DNA of 64,000 bases from Coriobacteriia bacterium (GCA_013334745.1 JAAXWY010000001.1:129471-193470), one strand, 5' to 3'; positions 18,519 to 26,026 are shown, counted from the stretch's first letter. A program made the numbers and translations. Notes: generated by a model from the sequence alone, not told the origin.

Positions 18519-18541
18519 CGTCCGCACCACGCTTGCGGACG
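18519..18541 (+). terminator. Hairpin between rsmB and glpX
   Basis: Perfect eight-base-pair stem CGTCCGCA/TGCGGACG with a seven-base loop, between the rsmB stop and the glpX ribosome-binding site. There is no T tract, so it may be a weak terminator, an mRNA-stabilising structure or an attenuator. Confidence 0.4.
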
Positions 18542-18557
18542 TCACGAGGGAGGCAAC

Positions 18558-19523
18558 ATGCGCAACACCCGTATCGTTGAGATGCTCGAGGTCACCGAGG
18601 CCGCCGCGCTGGCGGCAGGTCGCTGGATGGGTAAAGGCGATAAGCACGCGGCGGACGACGCTGCTGTCGAGGGCATGCGGGCCGCGTTCAACGACGTCGA
18701 CATCTCGGGCACCATCGTCATCGGAGAGGGCGAACGCGACGAGGCGCCAATGCTCTATATCGGCGAGAAGGTCGGTCGTGGCGGAGAGGCCATCGACATC
18801 GCGGTCGATCCGTTGGAGGGCACCAACCTCACCGCGTACGGCCAGTCCAACTCGCTTGCGGTCTTGGCATTCGCGCCTCAGGGCACGCTGCTCCACGCGC
18901 CCGATACCTATATGAACAAGATCGCCGTCGGCCCCGAAGCGGCCTCGGCGGTACACATCGACGCATCACCCACCGAGAACATTCGTAACGTCGCGAAGGC
19001 GCTGAAGCGCGACGTTGAGGATCTCGTCGTATGCATTCTCGAGCGTGACCGGCACGTCGACCTGATTCGGGAAGTACGAGAGGCGGGCGCCCGCATTCGA
19101 CTCATCTCCGACGGCGACGTCTTCGGAGCAGTCGCAACCGCCATCGAGGGCACGGGCATCCATCTCTATTTGGGAATCGGCGCAGCTCCTGAGGGTGTCT
19201 TGGCGTGTACCGCCATGAAGTGCATCGGCGGCTGCTTCATGGGCCGCTTCGCATGGCGCAGCCCGGAGGAGAAGGCCCGCGCGGTCGAGATGGGCACGCC
19301 GCTTCTCGACGGCATCCTGACCATGGACGACCTGGTCGCTACAGATGAAGCCGCCTTCATAGCGACCGGTGTCACCGACGGCGAGATGCTGCGTGGCGTC
19401 AAGTACTTCGGCTCCGGATCGCGCACCAACTCGGTCGCGATGGATGCAAGCTCCAAGACCGTGCGTTTCACCGACACGATCTACCGCACCGGCACCGAGA
19501 AGTTCTGGGTCCGGATGGACTAG
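18558..19523 (+). CDS. glpX: Fructose-1,6-bisphosphatase class II
   Basis: 321 residues; gluconeogenic hydrolysis of fructose-1,6-bisphosphate, family GlpX. Metal and substrate motifs are seen: GKGDKHAADDAAV, IVIGEGERDEAPMLY, DPLEGTNLTAYGQSNSLAV and the later GIGAAPEGVLACTAMKCIGG. The ATG follows GAGGGAGG. It closes the priA-to-rsmB run before a strong terminator. Nothing odd is seen in the sequence. Confidence 0.95.
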   Translation: MRNTRIVEMLEVTEAAALAAGRWMGKGDKHAADDAAVEGMRAAFNDVDISGTIVIGEGERDEAPMLYIGEKVGRGGEAIDIAVDPLEGTNLTAYGQSNSLAVLAFAPQGTLLHAPDTYMNKIAVGPEAASAVHIDASPTENIRNVAKALKRDVEDLVVCILERDRHVDLIREVREAGARIRLISDGDVFGAVATAIEGTGIHLYLGIGAAPEGVLACTAMKCIGGCFMGRFAWRSPEEKARAVEMGTPLLDGILTMDDLVATDEAAFIATGVTDGEMLRGVKYFGSGSRTNSVAMDASSKTVRFTDTIYRTGTEKFWVRMD

Positions 19524-19598
19524 CTCCGGTCAGCCCTTCGGGAATCGGCCCCGAGTCGCTCGCGTGTCCTGCCCCGCCTGTTTCACCGCCGAGAAATG

Positions 19599-19625
19599 AA
19601 GAGGACCCCATTACGGGGTCCTCTT
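19599..19625. terminator. Bidirectional terminator between glpX and the zinc-ribbon gene
   Basis: Eleven-base-pair perfect stem AAGAGGACCCC/GGGGTCCTCTT with loop ATTAC. A run of A on one side and T on the other allows termination in both directions, fitting the two convergent genes. Confidence 0.88.
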
Positions 19626-19661
19626 TGTGTTGCAGGAGCGGTATGTCGAGAGTGGACGGAG

Positions 19662-19916
19662 CTAGTCGCCCGCAGAAGCGCAGCCAGCACATGAACCTGA
19701 GTCGGCTGCAGGACAAGAAGGCGCCTCCGATGGTGGCTTCGGGCGGTAGTCGGTGTTGTGGAAGCCCGTACCCTTGAACGCGACCCCAACAGGCGTGAAT
19801 ACGCGGGTCGCTTCGCAGCCGCACTCAGGACAGGAGACATCGTCTGTCGAGCCCATTGAACGCGTGATTTCGAATTCGGTATCGCACGCCTTACAGCGAA
19901 AGTCATAAGTAGCCAT
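19662..19916 (-). CDS. FmdB-family zinc-ribbon protein
   Basis: 84 residues. It begins MATYDFRCKACDTEFE and carries a CxxC...CPECG zinc ribbon typical of the FmdB/CxxC_CxxC_SSSS regulatory-protein family. The rest is a short Pro/Ser-rich tail ending in a cysteine cluster (SCPAADSGSCAGCASAGD). Function in this family is poorly known; nucleic-acid binding is assumed. I chose the ATG at 19916; an in-frame ATG seven codons upstream (19937) lacks homology. It faces the PASTA gene across a 105-base spacer. Confidence 0.85.
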   Translation of the reverse strand: MATYDFRCKACDTEFEITRSMGSTDDVSCPECGCEATRVFTPVGVAFKGTGFHNTDYRPKPPSEAPSCPAADSGSCAGCASAGD

Positions 19917-20006
19917 CGCTCTTGAGTACTCCTTCAACCCACATGCGGACGGGACGAACCTTCACAAAAGCAGCATACATGCCAGCCCGATGGCCGCATC
20001 GCATCG

Positions 20007-20014
20007 TATACACT
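20007..20014 (+). promoter_or_regulatory. -10 element placed for leaderless transcription of the PASTA gene
   Basis: TATACACT contains two overlapping -10-like hexamers (TATACA, TACACT) that end 9 and 7 bases before the ATG at 20022. No Shine-Dalgarno sequence lies between. Transcription would start at or next to the A of the start codon. No convincing -35 is visible. Confidence 0.6.
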
Positions 20015-20021
20015 AGTCGGT

Positions 20022-21599
20022 ATGGACAAGACGCCTGAACCCACGTCGCTCTTCGGCGACGCATTTGATGACGATACGCCCGCCACCCCACCTTCTCCAG
20101 CAATCGACGCTGGATCCGGGGCGCTCGTCCCACCCTCGCAGGACTCACCGTTCTTCAGCACCGAACCCTCGGCGAGCGACACGTCTTCGGCGGACACTCC
20201 GCCCGAGGCCGCGCCTCCCGCGCAGGATGAGCCCGTTGCCGCAGGGAGCGACACTGCGGTTCACGAGGACGCGCTGGCGGAATCACCCGCACCGGACGCA
20301 CCGCCCGGACCCAAGACCGTCGGCTCCGTCGACGAGATGGATGCGTGGCTCTCGCAGGCCGGAGACGCGCCGGGTTCCTCGGCATGGTCACCGACCGATG
20401 CCGAGGCGGACGATGCGATGGCAGCGTGGCTTGCTGCAGCTCCCAACGCGGTCCCGGCAGAAGAGGGCCCGGTGCTCGTCGAAGGGGGTCGGCTCGATCG
20501 CATTCGGCCCAAGCGCAAGCCGCTTGTGCCGCGCTGGCTCGTGTGGGTGTTGCTCGCTGTGCTACTCGTCGGCGGTGCTACCGCGGGTGTCGCGGCGTTT
20601 GTAGCCGCTCGGTCACGCGTCCAGGTTCCTACCGTTGCCGGCCTTCAAACGCAGGAGGCTAAGGAACGCCTGGCGACAGTCGGACTCAAGCTCACGGTGT
20701 CGGATCGCAGATTCTCCACGCTGCCGGTCGACACCATACTGTCGCAGTCACCGGAGACCGGCTCGGAGCTGAGGCGGGGTGGGACCGTGACGGTCGTGGT
20801 TTCCGCGGGCACGGAAGAGTTCACGATGCCGGATGTAGTCGGCCAGGGGCTTACCCTCGCAAAGAGCCAGCTTGAGCAAAAGGGCCTGGAGGTCCAGGTC
20901 GAGTCCCAGCTCTCGGACCAGCCGAGTGACACGGTTCTCTTCACGAACCCTGCTGCCGGAGCGGCAGTTCACACCGGGGACATCATCAAGATCACGGTGG
21001 CAACGGGCACCACGGCGTCAACGACTACCTCGGCGACGCTGGTTCCCTTCTCGCTCAACGGCGTGAAGATCACTCTCGACCCGGCGCCACCAATCGCCGG
21101 TCAGCCCGATACAGCCCTTGAAGTCACTCGCCGACTGCAGTCACTTCTGGAGGCATCCGGAGCGACTGTGCGCACGACCAGATCGATCACGGATACCGGG
21201 ACCACGGGTTCGGCGACCGCGCGACAGCTTCGAGCAAAGGAAGGCTCGCCCACTGTCGCCGTTGGTTTCGACATTATTGCGTCAGGCGCGCCCGGTATGG
21301 CCCTTGCGTACCCGAACTCGACGGTGGCGCCCACCATCGCGACTGCCTCGCAGAACCTCTCTTCGCAGATCACCTCCGCGTTGGCGGGACAGGGGATGAC
21401 CTCCCGTCAGGCCGCAGGCAACTCCGACGTTGTGCTTTCCGTCACGGGATCGCCATACACCCGGCTCACACTCGGATCCACTGCATCGCGTGAGGATCTC
21501 GCCAGCTTCAAGGACCCGGCATGGGCCGACAAGGTTGCGAGGGCTGTGTATCAGGGCATAGCGAGCGTGTTCGGCGTCCGAAACCCCGCAGTTCCGTAG
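20022..21599 (+). CDS. Single-pass membrane protein with two PASTA domains and a degenerate amidase-like C-terminus
   Basis: 525 residues. Residues 1-165 are acidic, Pro/Ala-rich and probably disordered, and hold a short repeated motif D-x-M-x-A-W-L at 104-110 and 131-137. A basic patch (RIRPKRK) precedes one membrane helix (about 171-196), predicting N-inside topology. Outside are two PASTA repeats (about 200-265 and 267-335), a fold that binds peptidoglycan stem peptides or beta-lactams. From residue 348 (VKITLDP) to the end the chain follows the layout of N-acetylmuramoyl-L-alanine amidase (Amidase_3). The zinc-ligand signature DPGHGG reads DPAPPIAG, the SIHANA region reads GFDIIASG, and the late glutamate motif is gone. 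It is probably a cell-wall sensor or scaffold, not an enzyme. No kinase domain is present, although B. subtilis has prpC-prkC in this stretch of the gene order. Confidence 0.8.
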   Translation: MDKTPEPTSLFGDAFDDDTPATPPSPAIDAGSGALVPPSQDSPFFSTEPSASDTSSADTPPEAAPPAQDEPVAAGSDTAVHEDALAESPAPDAPPGPKTVGSVDEMDAWLSQAGDAPGSSAWSPTDAEADDAMAAWLAAAPNAVPAEEGPVLVEGGRLDRIRPKRKPLVPRWLVWVLLAVLLVGGATAGVAAFVAARSRVQVPTVAGLQTQEAKERLATVGLKLTVSDRRFSTLPVDTILSQSPETGSELRRGGTVTVVVSAGTEEFTMPDVVGQGLTLAKSQLEQKGLEVQVESQLSDQPSDTVLFTNPAAGAAVHTGDIIKITVATGTTASTTTSATLVPFSLNGVKITLDPAPPIAGQPDTALEVTRRLQSLLEASGATVRTTRSITDTGTTGSATARQLRAKEGSPTVAVGFDIIASGAPGMALAYPNSTVAPTIATASQNLSSQITSALAGQGMTSRQAAGNSDVVLSVTGSPYTRLTLGSTASREDLASFKDPAWADKVARAVYQGIASVFGVRNPAVP

Positions 21600-21669
21600 G
21601 CGGTAACCCAGCGACGTGGTCGGTTGCGTTCACGTGATCCCCGGGGGACAATCAGACGACAAATGAACA

Positions 21670-21765
21670 CCGTGTCGGGAGCTGCCGGAATGCGGCGGCT
21701 GAGAGGCGACGGCAACGTCGCGACCGAGATGACGGTTCCGGTAATGCGGGGCCTGCACGACGGAT
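21670..21765 (+). promoter_or_regulatory. TPP riboswitch (THI element) upstream of thiT-thiN
   Basis: The pyrimidine-sensor half shows GGGAGCTGCC-(loop)-GGCGGCTGAGAGG, with the near-invariant CTGAGA. The pyrophosphate half shows ACCGAGATGACGGTTCCGGTAATGCGGG. A variable P3 stem (CGACG-GCAA-CGTCG) lies between. The position ahead of a thiamine transporter and thiamine pyrophosphokinase agrees. No T-tailed terminator is seen before 21834. CCTC segments (near 21806-21818) can pair with the GAGGAGAG ribosome-binding site, so control of translation is likely. Confidence 0.85.
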
Positions 21766-21833
21766 TGACGCCTCGAGCGTCCGTTCGCCGCTAAGCTCGG
21801 AGTACCCTCGGCACCTCGATGAGGAGAGAGCGC

Positions 21834-22421
21834 GTGCGATCGCAAAGAACTCGGATTCTCGTTGAAATTGCGCTGTGCGTTGCACTCAGTGCCGTGCTCA
21901 GTGTCATCGCCGTCAGGCTGCCTATCAACTTCGCCGGCGGCACCATTTCGCTATCGATGGTGCCGATTCTCGTGCTGGCGCTGCGTCGCGGAGTCGTGCC
22001 CGGTGTGGTTGCCGGAGTGTTGTTCGGCTGCGTCGACTACCTCATTGAGCCCTTCTTCGTCGCGCCGATACAGGTGCTTCTGGACTACCCGCTGGCGTTT
22101 GGTGCAGTCGGGCTCGCAGGTCTGGGAAGCTCGCTGTACCTGTCCGCTCTCGGCACGGGCCGAGGCCGGGCCACTGCTGTCGGCATCCCATTCATCATCC
22201 TTGGTGGGACGGGTAGATTCCTCGCGGCATGGACATCCGGAATGGTCTTCTTCGGCCAGAACGCACCGACGGGTCAACCCATCTGGCTCTACTCGGCGAT
22301 CTACAATCTGGGCTACATCGTTCCGTCAATTGCACTCTCAATCGCGGTTGCGAGCGTCGTGTTGCCCGCCATCGAGCGCGCCGTGCCTTCACCCCTCAGC
22401 ACCGAACACGGCGCGACATGA
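21834..22421 (+). CDS. thiT: Thiamine ECF transporter substrate-binding subunit ThiT
   Basis: 195 residues, very hydrophobic, with about six membrane segments as in ThiT/YuaJ. It starts RSQRTRILVEIALCVALSAVL and includes GGTISLSMVPILVLALRRG, a family hallmark. It would capture thiamine and dock with a shared ECF energy module (EcfA/A'/T), whose genes are not in this window. I chose the GTG at 21834, since GAGGAGAGAG lies just upstream; the ATG at 21819 would contain that ribosome-binding site. The stop overlaps the thiN start (ATGA). TPP riboswitch upstream. Confidence 0.9.
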   Translation: MRSQRTRILVEIALCVALSAVLSVIAVRLPINFAGGTISLSMVPILVLALRRGVVPGVVAGVLFGCVDYLIEPFFVAPIQVLLDYPLAFGAVGLAGLGSSLYLSALGTGRGRATAVGIPFIILGGTGRFLAAWTSGMVFFGQNAPTGQPIWLYSAIYNLGYIVPSIALSIAVASVVLPAIERAVPSPLSTEHGAT

Positions 22422-23098
22422 ACGCGCTCCTCATCTGTTCGGCGGGCGAAGACGGCCGGACGCCAGCGCTTATCGAGCGCCTCTGCGTCGGTCATGACCT
22501 CACCATCGCCGTCGACGGTGGCGCCGATCTGTGTCTTGAAGCGGGGGTGACGCCCGACCTCCTCGTCGGCGACCTGGACTCCGCGACGCCCCTCGCAGTA
22601 GATCGCTTGGCGAGTCTCGGCGTGCCCGTTACGCGATTCCCCTCCGAGAAGGATGCCACCGATCTTGAGCTGGCGATCGTCGAGGCTCGACGGCTCGGCG
22701 CGACCGCCATCACGGTCACGGCGGTCTCTGGGGGACGCCTCGACCACGGGATGGGTGCACTCGCGGCCCTCGCAGGGGCCGCGGACATGTCGCCACGCAT
22801 CATCGAACCTGGCATGACTGCGTGGGTGCTCGACGGGCGCGGTGAGCGCGGGGTGCGCCTGAAGGGGAGAGGTGCCACCGTCTCGATCATCGCGTGGGGT
22901 GGGGTGGCGCTCGTATCGGCCAGTGGACTGAGGTGGCCGCTGTCGCGAGCAGAGCTTGGACCTGAGACCGCGCGTGGCATCAGCAACCTCATCGCTGGCG
23001 ACGACAGAGCTGAGGTGCAGGTTCACCAAGGTACCGTGATAGTGATGTCTCCCGAGACATCGGTTCCGGCGGCCGTCTTCTCCGCCAGCCGAGGGTAG
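22418..23098 (+). CDS. thiN: Thiamine pyrophosphokinase
   Basis: 226 residues; converts thiamine to thiamine pyrophosphate with ATP. Catalytic-domain motifs are AVDGGADLCLEAGVTPDLLVGDLDS near residue 27 and FPSEKDATDLELAI, followed by VSGGRLDHGMG. The C-terminal beta domain is the TPK substrate-binding part. The ATG overlaps the ThiT stop by four bases. ThiT and ThiN form a salvage pair: uptake followed by activation, with the product TPP sensed by the riboswitch. In B. subtilis thiN also lies just before rpmB. Confidence 0.94.
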   Translation: MNALLICSAGEDGRTPALIERLCVGHDLTIAVDGGADLCLEAGVTPDLLVGDLDSATPLAVDRLASLGVPVTRFPSEKDATDLELAIVEARRLGATAITVTAVSGGRLDHGMGALAALAGAADMSPRIIEPGMTAWVLDGRGERGVRLKGRGATVSIIAWGGVALVSASGLRWPLSRAELGPETARGISNLIAGDDRAEVQVHQGTVIVMSPETSVPAAVFSASRG

Positions 23099-23149
23099 AG
23101 CAGCGTATACTCCGAACGACTGGAGCGCTCGGCAGACTGGGCTGCGCAC

Positions 23150-25033
23150 ATGAATCGCTCGTTACGTCACTCGATAGCCGCACTCATCGTTGGCACCATC
23201 GCCTGTGGTGCCCTTGCGGTTGTTGCACATTCGCAGGTACTCGCAGTCGTAGCGGCGTGTTTCGCCGCAATCGCGGTCGTGGCGATGTTTGCGGCATCGA
23301 CGCAGTCGGTCCAGCCTGCATTTGCGGTGGCGGCTGGGGATGTGGAGCCGTCAGTGGGTCTGGATGCTCGCCGAGAAGCCTTCTCGGCGCTACCTCCATC
23401 CGATTCCGGTGTCGACAATGACGCTGTGGCGTCCGACGATCCGCCGGTCGTCGAGGAGGTCGCCCAGCACCACGTGTCCCCTGTACGACTTCCTGCCGCG
23501 TTGCGCACGCCGGAGGTGCTCTCAGCACTGCTGGAGTCCGCAGGGGCAGCCGGCAACGTGCTCAGCGCCCATCTGTGGCTGGATGACCCGGCCACGTCCA
23601 CGTTACGCTTCGTCGAGTCCGTGGGCGATGTCAGCCCCGCGCAGACGCCTATTCCCTCCACCAGTGGCCTCGCCAAGCTCGCGCTTGATACACCGGCCGG
23701 GGCGCTTGCAACCATTGAGGGTGGTCATGAATGGGACCCAACTCGTCCTGAGTGGCGCTATGCGCTCGCGTTGGACGATACGGACGTTCGTGGGATGGCG
23801 TTCGTTGACTTCTCCGGCCCCGAGCAACCTAACCGTGAGGATATCGAGTCGGCCATGGCGACCCTTCGTGGATCGCTCGCCGGGGCCCTGGTCGTTCACG
23901 TCGCACGGCTCGAAGCTCGTGCGGCCAAGATGCTCACGCGCGCCTGTGCCCAGCTTGCAACGATTCTCGACCCCGACGATGTTCTGGCCACCGCCCTTGA
24001 CCGTGCCATGCAACTGTCCTCGGCCCAGACGGGCAGCATTATGCTCCTTGATGAGCCGACGCACCGGATGCACATCGCTGCGGCCCGAGGCCTTCCCGAC
24101 GACATCGTCATCAACACCGACGTCGCCGAAGGCGACGGGATTGCCGGCTGGGTTCTAGCGAGTCAGCAGCCCGTCGTAATCGAGGACCTCAAGGATGCAG
24201 GAGTCAGGAGCCGTCGCCACGGGATCCGCTCGGCGGTGTGCGTTCCGCTTGCCGATGAGGAGTCGGTGCTGGGCGTGCTGTGCGTCGGCAGTGCGGTGTT
24301 TCACGCCCGCCTATCCGCCCGCCACCTTGAGTCCTTGCAGGCTCTTGCGCGTGTGGTGGTGGCATCCTTGCGACGGGCGTGGACCTCGCATGAGTCCAAG
24401 GATCTCTACTTCGATACGCTTCGGTCGCTCTCTGTCGCGCTCGAGACTCGCGACCCGTACGCCCGCGGTGGAACGGACCGGGTCGTTGAGTTGTGCGAGG
24501 CAATGTCAGCGTACTACGGCCTGTCGGCAGACGATGCAGCCGCACTGCGCATCGCGGCGATGCTGCGTGACGTCGGGATGTCTGCGACCGGAACCGTCGT
24601 GGGTGCGGCGGACCGCCCGCTCTCGACGTCGGAGTGGGCCATGCTCAAGCTCCACCCGATCATCGCCTCCGAGATTCTCGCCGAGTCGGCGTCCCTGCGT
24701 GATGTTCTGCCGCTCGTCTACCACCATCACGAGCACTTCGATGGCTCCGGGTACGTGGCGGGTCTGGCCGGCTCTGATATCCCGCTGGGTGCCCGGATCC
24801 TCGCCGTTGCTGATGCCTATGTGGCGATGACGTCACGCCGACCGTATCGACGAGGACTCTCTCACGCCGAGGCGGTTGTGGAGCTGGAGCGGCGCTCAGG
24901 CTCGCAGTTCGACCCGCGTGCGGTGCGCGCACTTCTGCACGTGGTCGAGCAGTCCGGTGAGGCGGCGGCCGATGCATCGACCTTCGAGCCTGAAGACACG
25001 ACGGCCGCCCCAGTGGGACGGCCGTCGGAGTGA
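23150..25033 (+). CDS. Membrane protein with GAF domains and a degenerate HD-GYP domain
   Basis: 627 residues. Two hydrophobic segments lie near the N-terminus (about 10-55). A GAF-like domain (about 118-255), a second clear GAF domain (about 270-420) and a C-terminal HD-GYP-type domain (about 425-610) follow. HD-GYP proteins are cyclic-di-GMP phosphodiesterases. Here the first metal-ligand motif GHxxRV reads GGTDRV (His replaced by Gly441), the HD dyad reads RD (Arg473-Asp474), and GYP reads GYV (534-536). LHP and HHHEHFDGSGY are retained. Loss of two ligands suggests it binds signal molecules or partners without hydrolysis. It sits between thiN and rpmB, adjacent genes in B. subtilis. Candidate -10 TATACT lies at 23106-23111. 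Confidence 0.85.
   Translation: MNRSLRHSIAALIVGTIACGALAVVAHSQVLAVVAACFAAIAVVAMFAASTQSVQPAFAVAAGDVEPSVGLDARREAFSALPPSDSGVDNDAVASDDPPVVEEVAQHHVSPVRLPAALRTPEVLSALLESAGAAGNVLSAHLWLDDPATSTLRFVESVGDVSPAQTPIPSTSGLAKLALDTPAGALATIEGGHEWDPTRPEWRYALALDDTDVRGMAFVDFSGPEQPNREDIESAMATLRGSLAGALVVHVARLEARAAKMLTRACAQLATILDPDDVLATALDRAMQLSSAQTGSIMLLDEPTHRMHIAAARGLPDDIVINTDVAEGDGIAGWVLASQQPVVIEDLKDAGVRSRRHGIRSAVCVPLADEESVLGVLCVGSAVFHARLSARHLESLQALARVVVASLRRAWTSHESKDLYFDTLRSLSVALETRDPYARGGTDRVVELCEAMSAYYGLSADDAAALRIAAMLRDVGMSATGTVVGAADRPLSTSEWAMLKLHPIIASEILAESASLRDVLPLVYHHHEHFDGSGYVAGLAGSDIPLGARILAVADAYVAMTSRRPYRRGLSHAEAVVELERRSGSQFDPRAVRALLHVVEQSGEAAADASTFEPEDTTAAPVGRPSE
24999..25027 (-). terminator. Terminator of rpmB lying inside the 3' end of the HD-GYP gene
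   Basis: Nine-base-pair stem CGACGGCCG/CGGCCGTCG with a further CCC/GGG pairing inside, 25 bases after the rpmB stop on the minus strand and followed there by TGTCTTC. It overlaps the last codons of the convergent HD-GYP gene and may act on both. Confidence 0.6.
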
Positions 25034-25051
25034 ATCGCTAGCGAAGAGCGG

Positions 25052-25240
25052 TTACGCGCGGGTGACCTTGCCGGCCTTCATGCACTTGGTGCACACGTTG
25101 ACCTTCTTGACGTGACCCTTGATGACCGCGGTGACCTTCTGGATGTTCGGTCGGAACATACGGTTGGTGACACGGTGCGAGTGGCTGACGTTGCGTCCGG
25201 CCACCGGATGCTTGCCACAGACTGCGCAGACCTTCGACAT
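25052..25240 (-). CDS. rpmB: 50S ribosomal protein L28
   Basis: 62 residues. It begins SKVCAVCGK and ends NVCTKCMKAGKV, with four cysteines (5, 8, 50, 53), which is the zinc-binding (C+) form of L28. The middle HSHRVTNRMFRPNIQKV is the family core. ATG at 25240 with GAGGAG upstream; longer frames further upstream have no homology. It is transcribed away from the DUF1858-asp23 unit, as rpmB is from yloU in B. subtilis. Confidence 0.95.
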   Translation of the reverse strand: MSKVCAVCGKHPVAGRNVSHSHRVTNRMFRPNIQKVTAVIKGHVKKVNVCTKCMKAGKVTRA

Positions 25241-25371
25241 CAGTAGACTCCTCGTTCGTTGCTCGGCCGACGAGTGATCGACCGTTCTCGTTTCTATCGG
25301 GTGCAAAACGCAGGCAATGCTACCACAGGCCTGTCGGAAGCAACAAGGGCTCGGCGCCTCGGCGCGTTGTC

Positions 25372-25399
25372 TTGAGCGGGTTGGCACCTCGGCTATACT
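25372..25399 (+). promoter_or_regulatory. Promoter of the DUF1858-asp23-fakA-fakB unit
   Basis: TTGAGC (25372-25377), 16-base spacer and TATACT (25394-25399); start point near 25406, 33 bases before the first ATG. GGCGAGGGGAGGG gives the ribosome-binding site. Confidence 0.75.
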
Positions 25400-25438
25400 T
25401 GCTCCATCGTCTGTCGAACGGCGAGGGGAGGGCGCGCT

Positions 25439-25654
25439 ATGGACCGTATCACGCCGGACACGCTCATCAAGGATGTCCTCGCCTTCAAAGACGGTGCCGC
25501 TGACGTTTTTGATCGTCACGGGCTTGCTTGCCCGTCTTGTTTGGCGGCGGGAATGGAGAGCATCCGCGAGGTCGCTGTCATGCATGACGTTGCGGTCGGA
25601 TCGTTGCTTGAAGACCTGAGCGCACTACCCGAGTCCGCATCCGAAGAGGAGTAG
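25439..25654 (+). CDS. DUF1858 domain protein
   Basis: 71 residues. The pattern I-x-x-D-T-L-I-K-D-V-L, then VFDRHGLACPSCL, then a helix leading to VGSLLEDL, matches the small DUF1858 domain (ScdA N-terminal-like), often found in proteins tied to hybrid-cluster or redox functions. The CPSC pair is conserved and may bind metal. Function is unknown. It is immediately followed by the Asp23 gene with no gap, and both are led by one promoter, so they are probably made together. Confidence 0.8.
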   Translation: MDRITPDTLIKDVLAFKDGAADVFDRHGLACPSCLAAGMESIREVAVMHDVAVGSLLEDLSALPESASEEE

Positions 25655-26011
25655 ATGATGGCATCTCGTGTCGCCGGCACAGTCCAGATCGCCAACGACG
25701 TCCTGATGGATCTCGCGGGCTATGCGTGCTTGGAGAGCTACGGGGTCGTTGGTATGGCGAGTCCCTCACTCCGTGACGGAGTCGCTCAGTTGCTCCCGGC
25801 CGCTAAGCTGCGCAAGGGCATCAAGATCGTCACCGAGGAGGACGGCGTGCACGTGGACCTCTTCGTCGTCATCGAGTTCGGCACGAACCTGACGGAGGTC
25901 TCCCATAACCTCGCTGATAGGGTTCGATACGTACTGACCAACATGGCCGACGTGAAAGTGGCCACTGTCGATGTTCACGTCCAGGGCGTCAAAGTACGAA
26001 GCGCCCAGTGA
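25655..26011 (+). CDS. Asp23/Gls24 family envelope-stress protein
   Basis: 118 residues, the standard Asp23/YloU core: VAGTVQIANDVLMDLAGYACLE... then GVHVDLFVVIEFGTNLTEVSHNL and a VDVHVQGVK end. In B. subtilis the homologue YloU precedes YloV (FakA) exactly as here. Asp23 proteins sit near the membrane and are linked to alkaline or envelope stress. Two adjacent ATG codons (25655, 25658) can serve as start; GAAGAGGAG precedes them. Confidence 0.92.
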   Translation: MMASRVAGTVQIANDVLMDLAGYACLESYGVVGMASPSLRDGVAQLLPAAKLRKGIKIVTEEDGVHVDLFVVIEFGTNLTEVSHNLADRVRYVLTNMADVKVATVDVHVQGVKVRSAQ

Positions 26012-26026
26012 ACCGGAGCTGACCAC

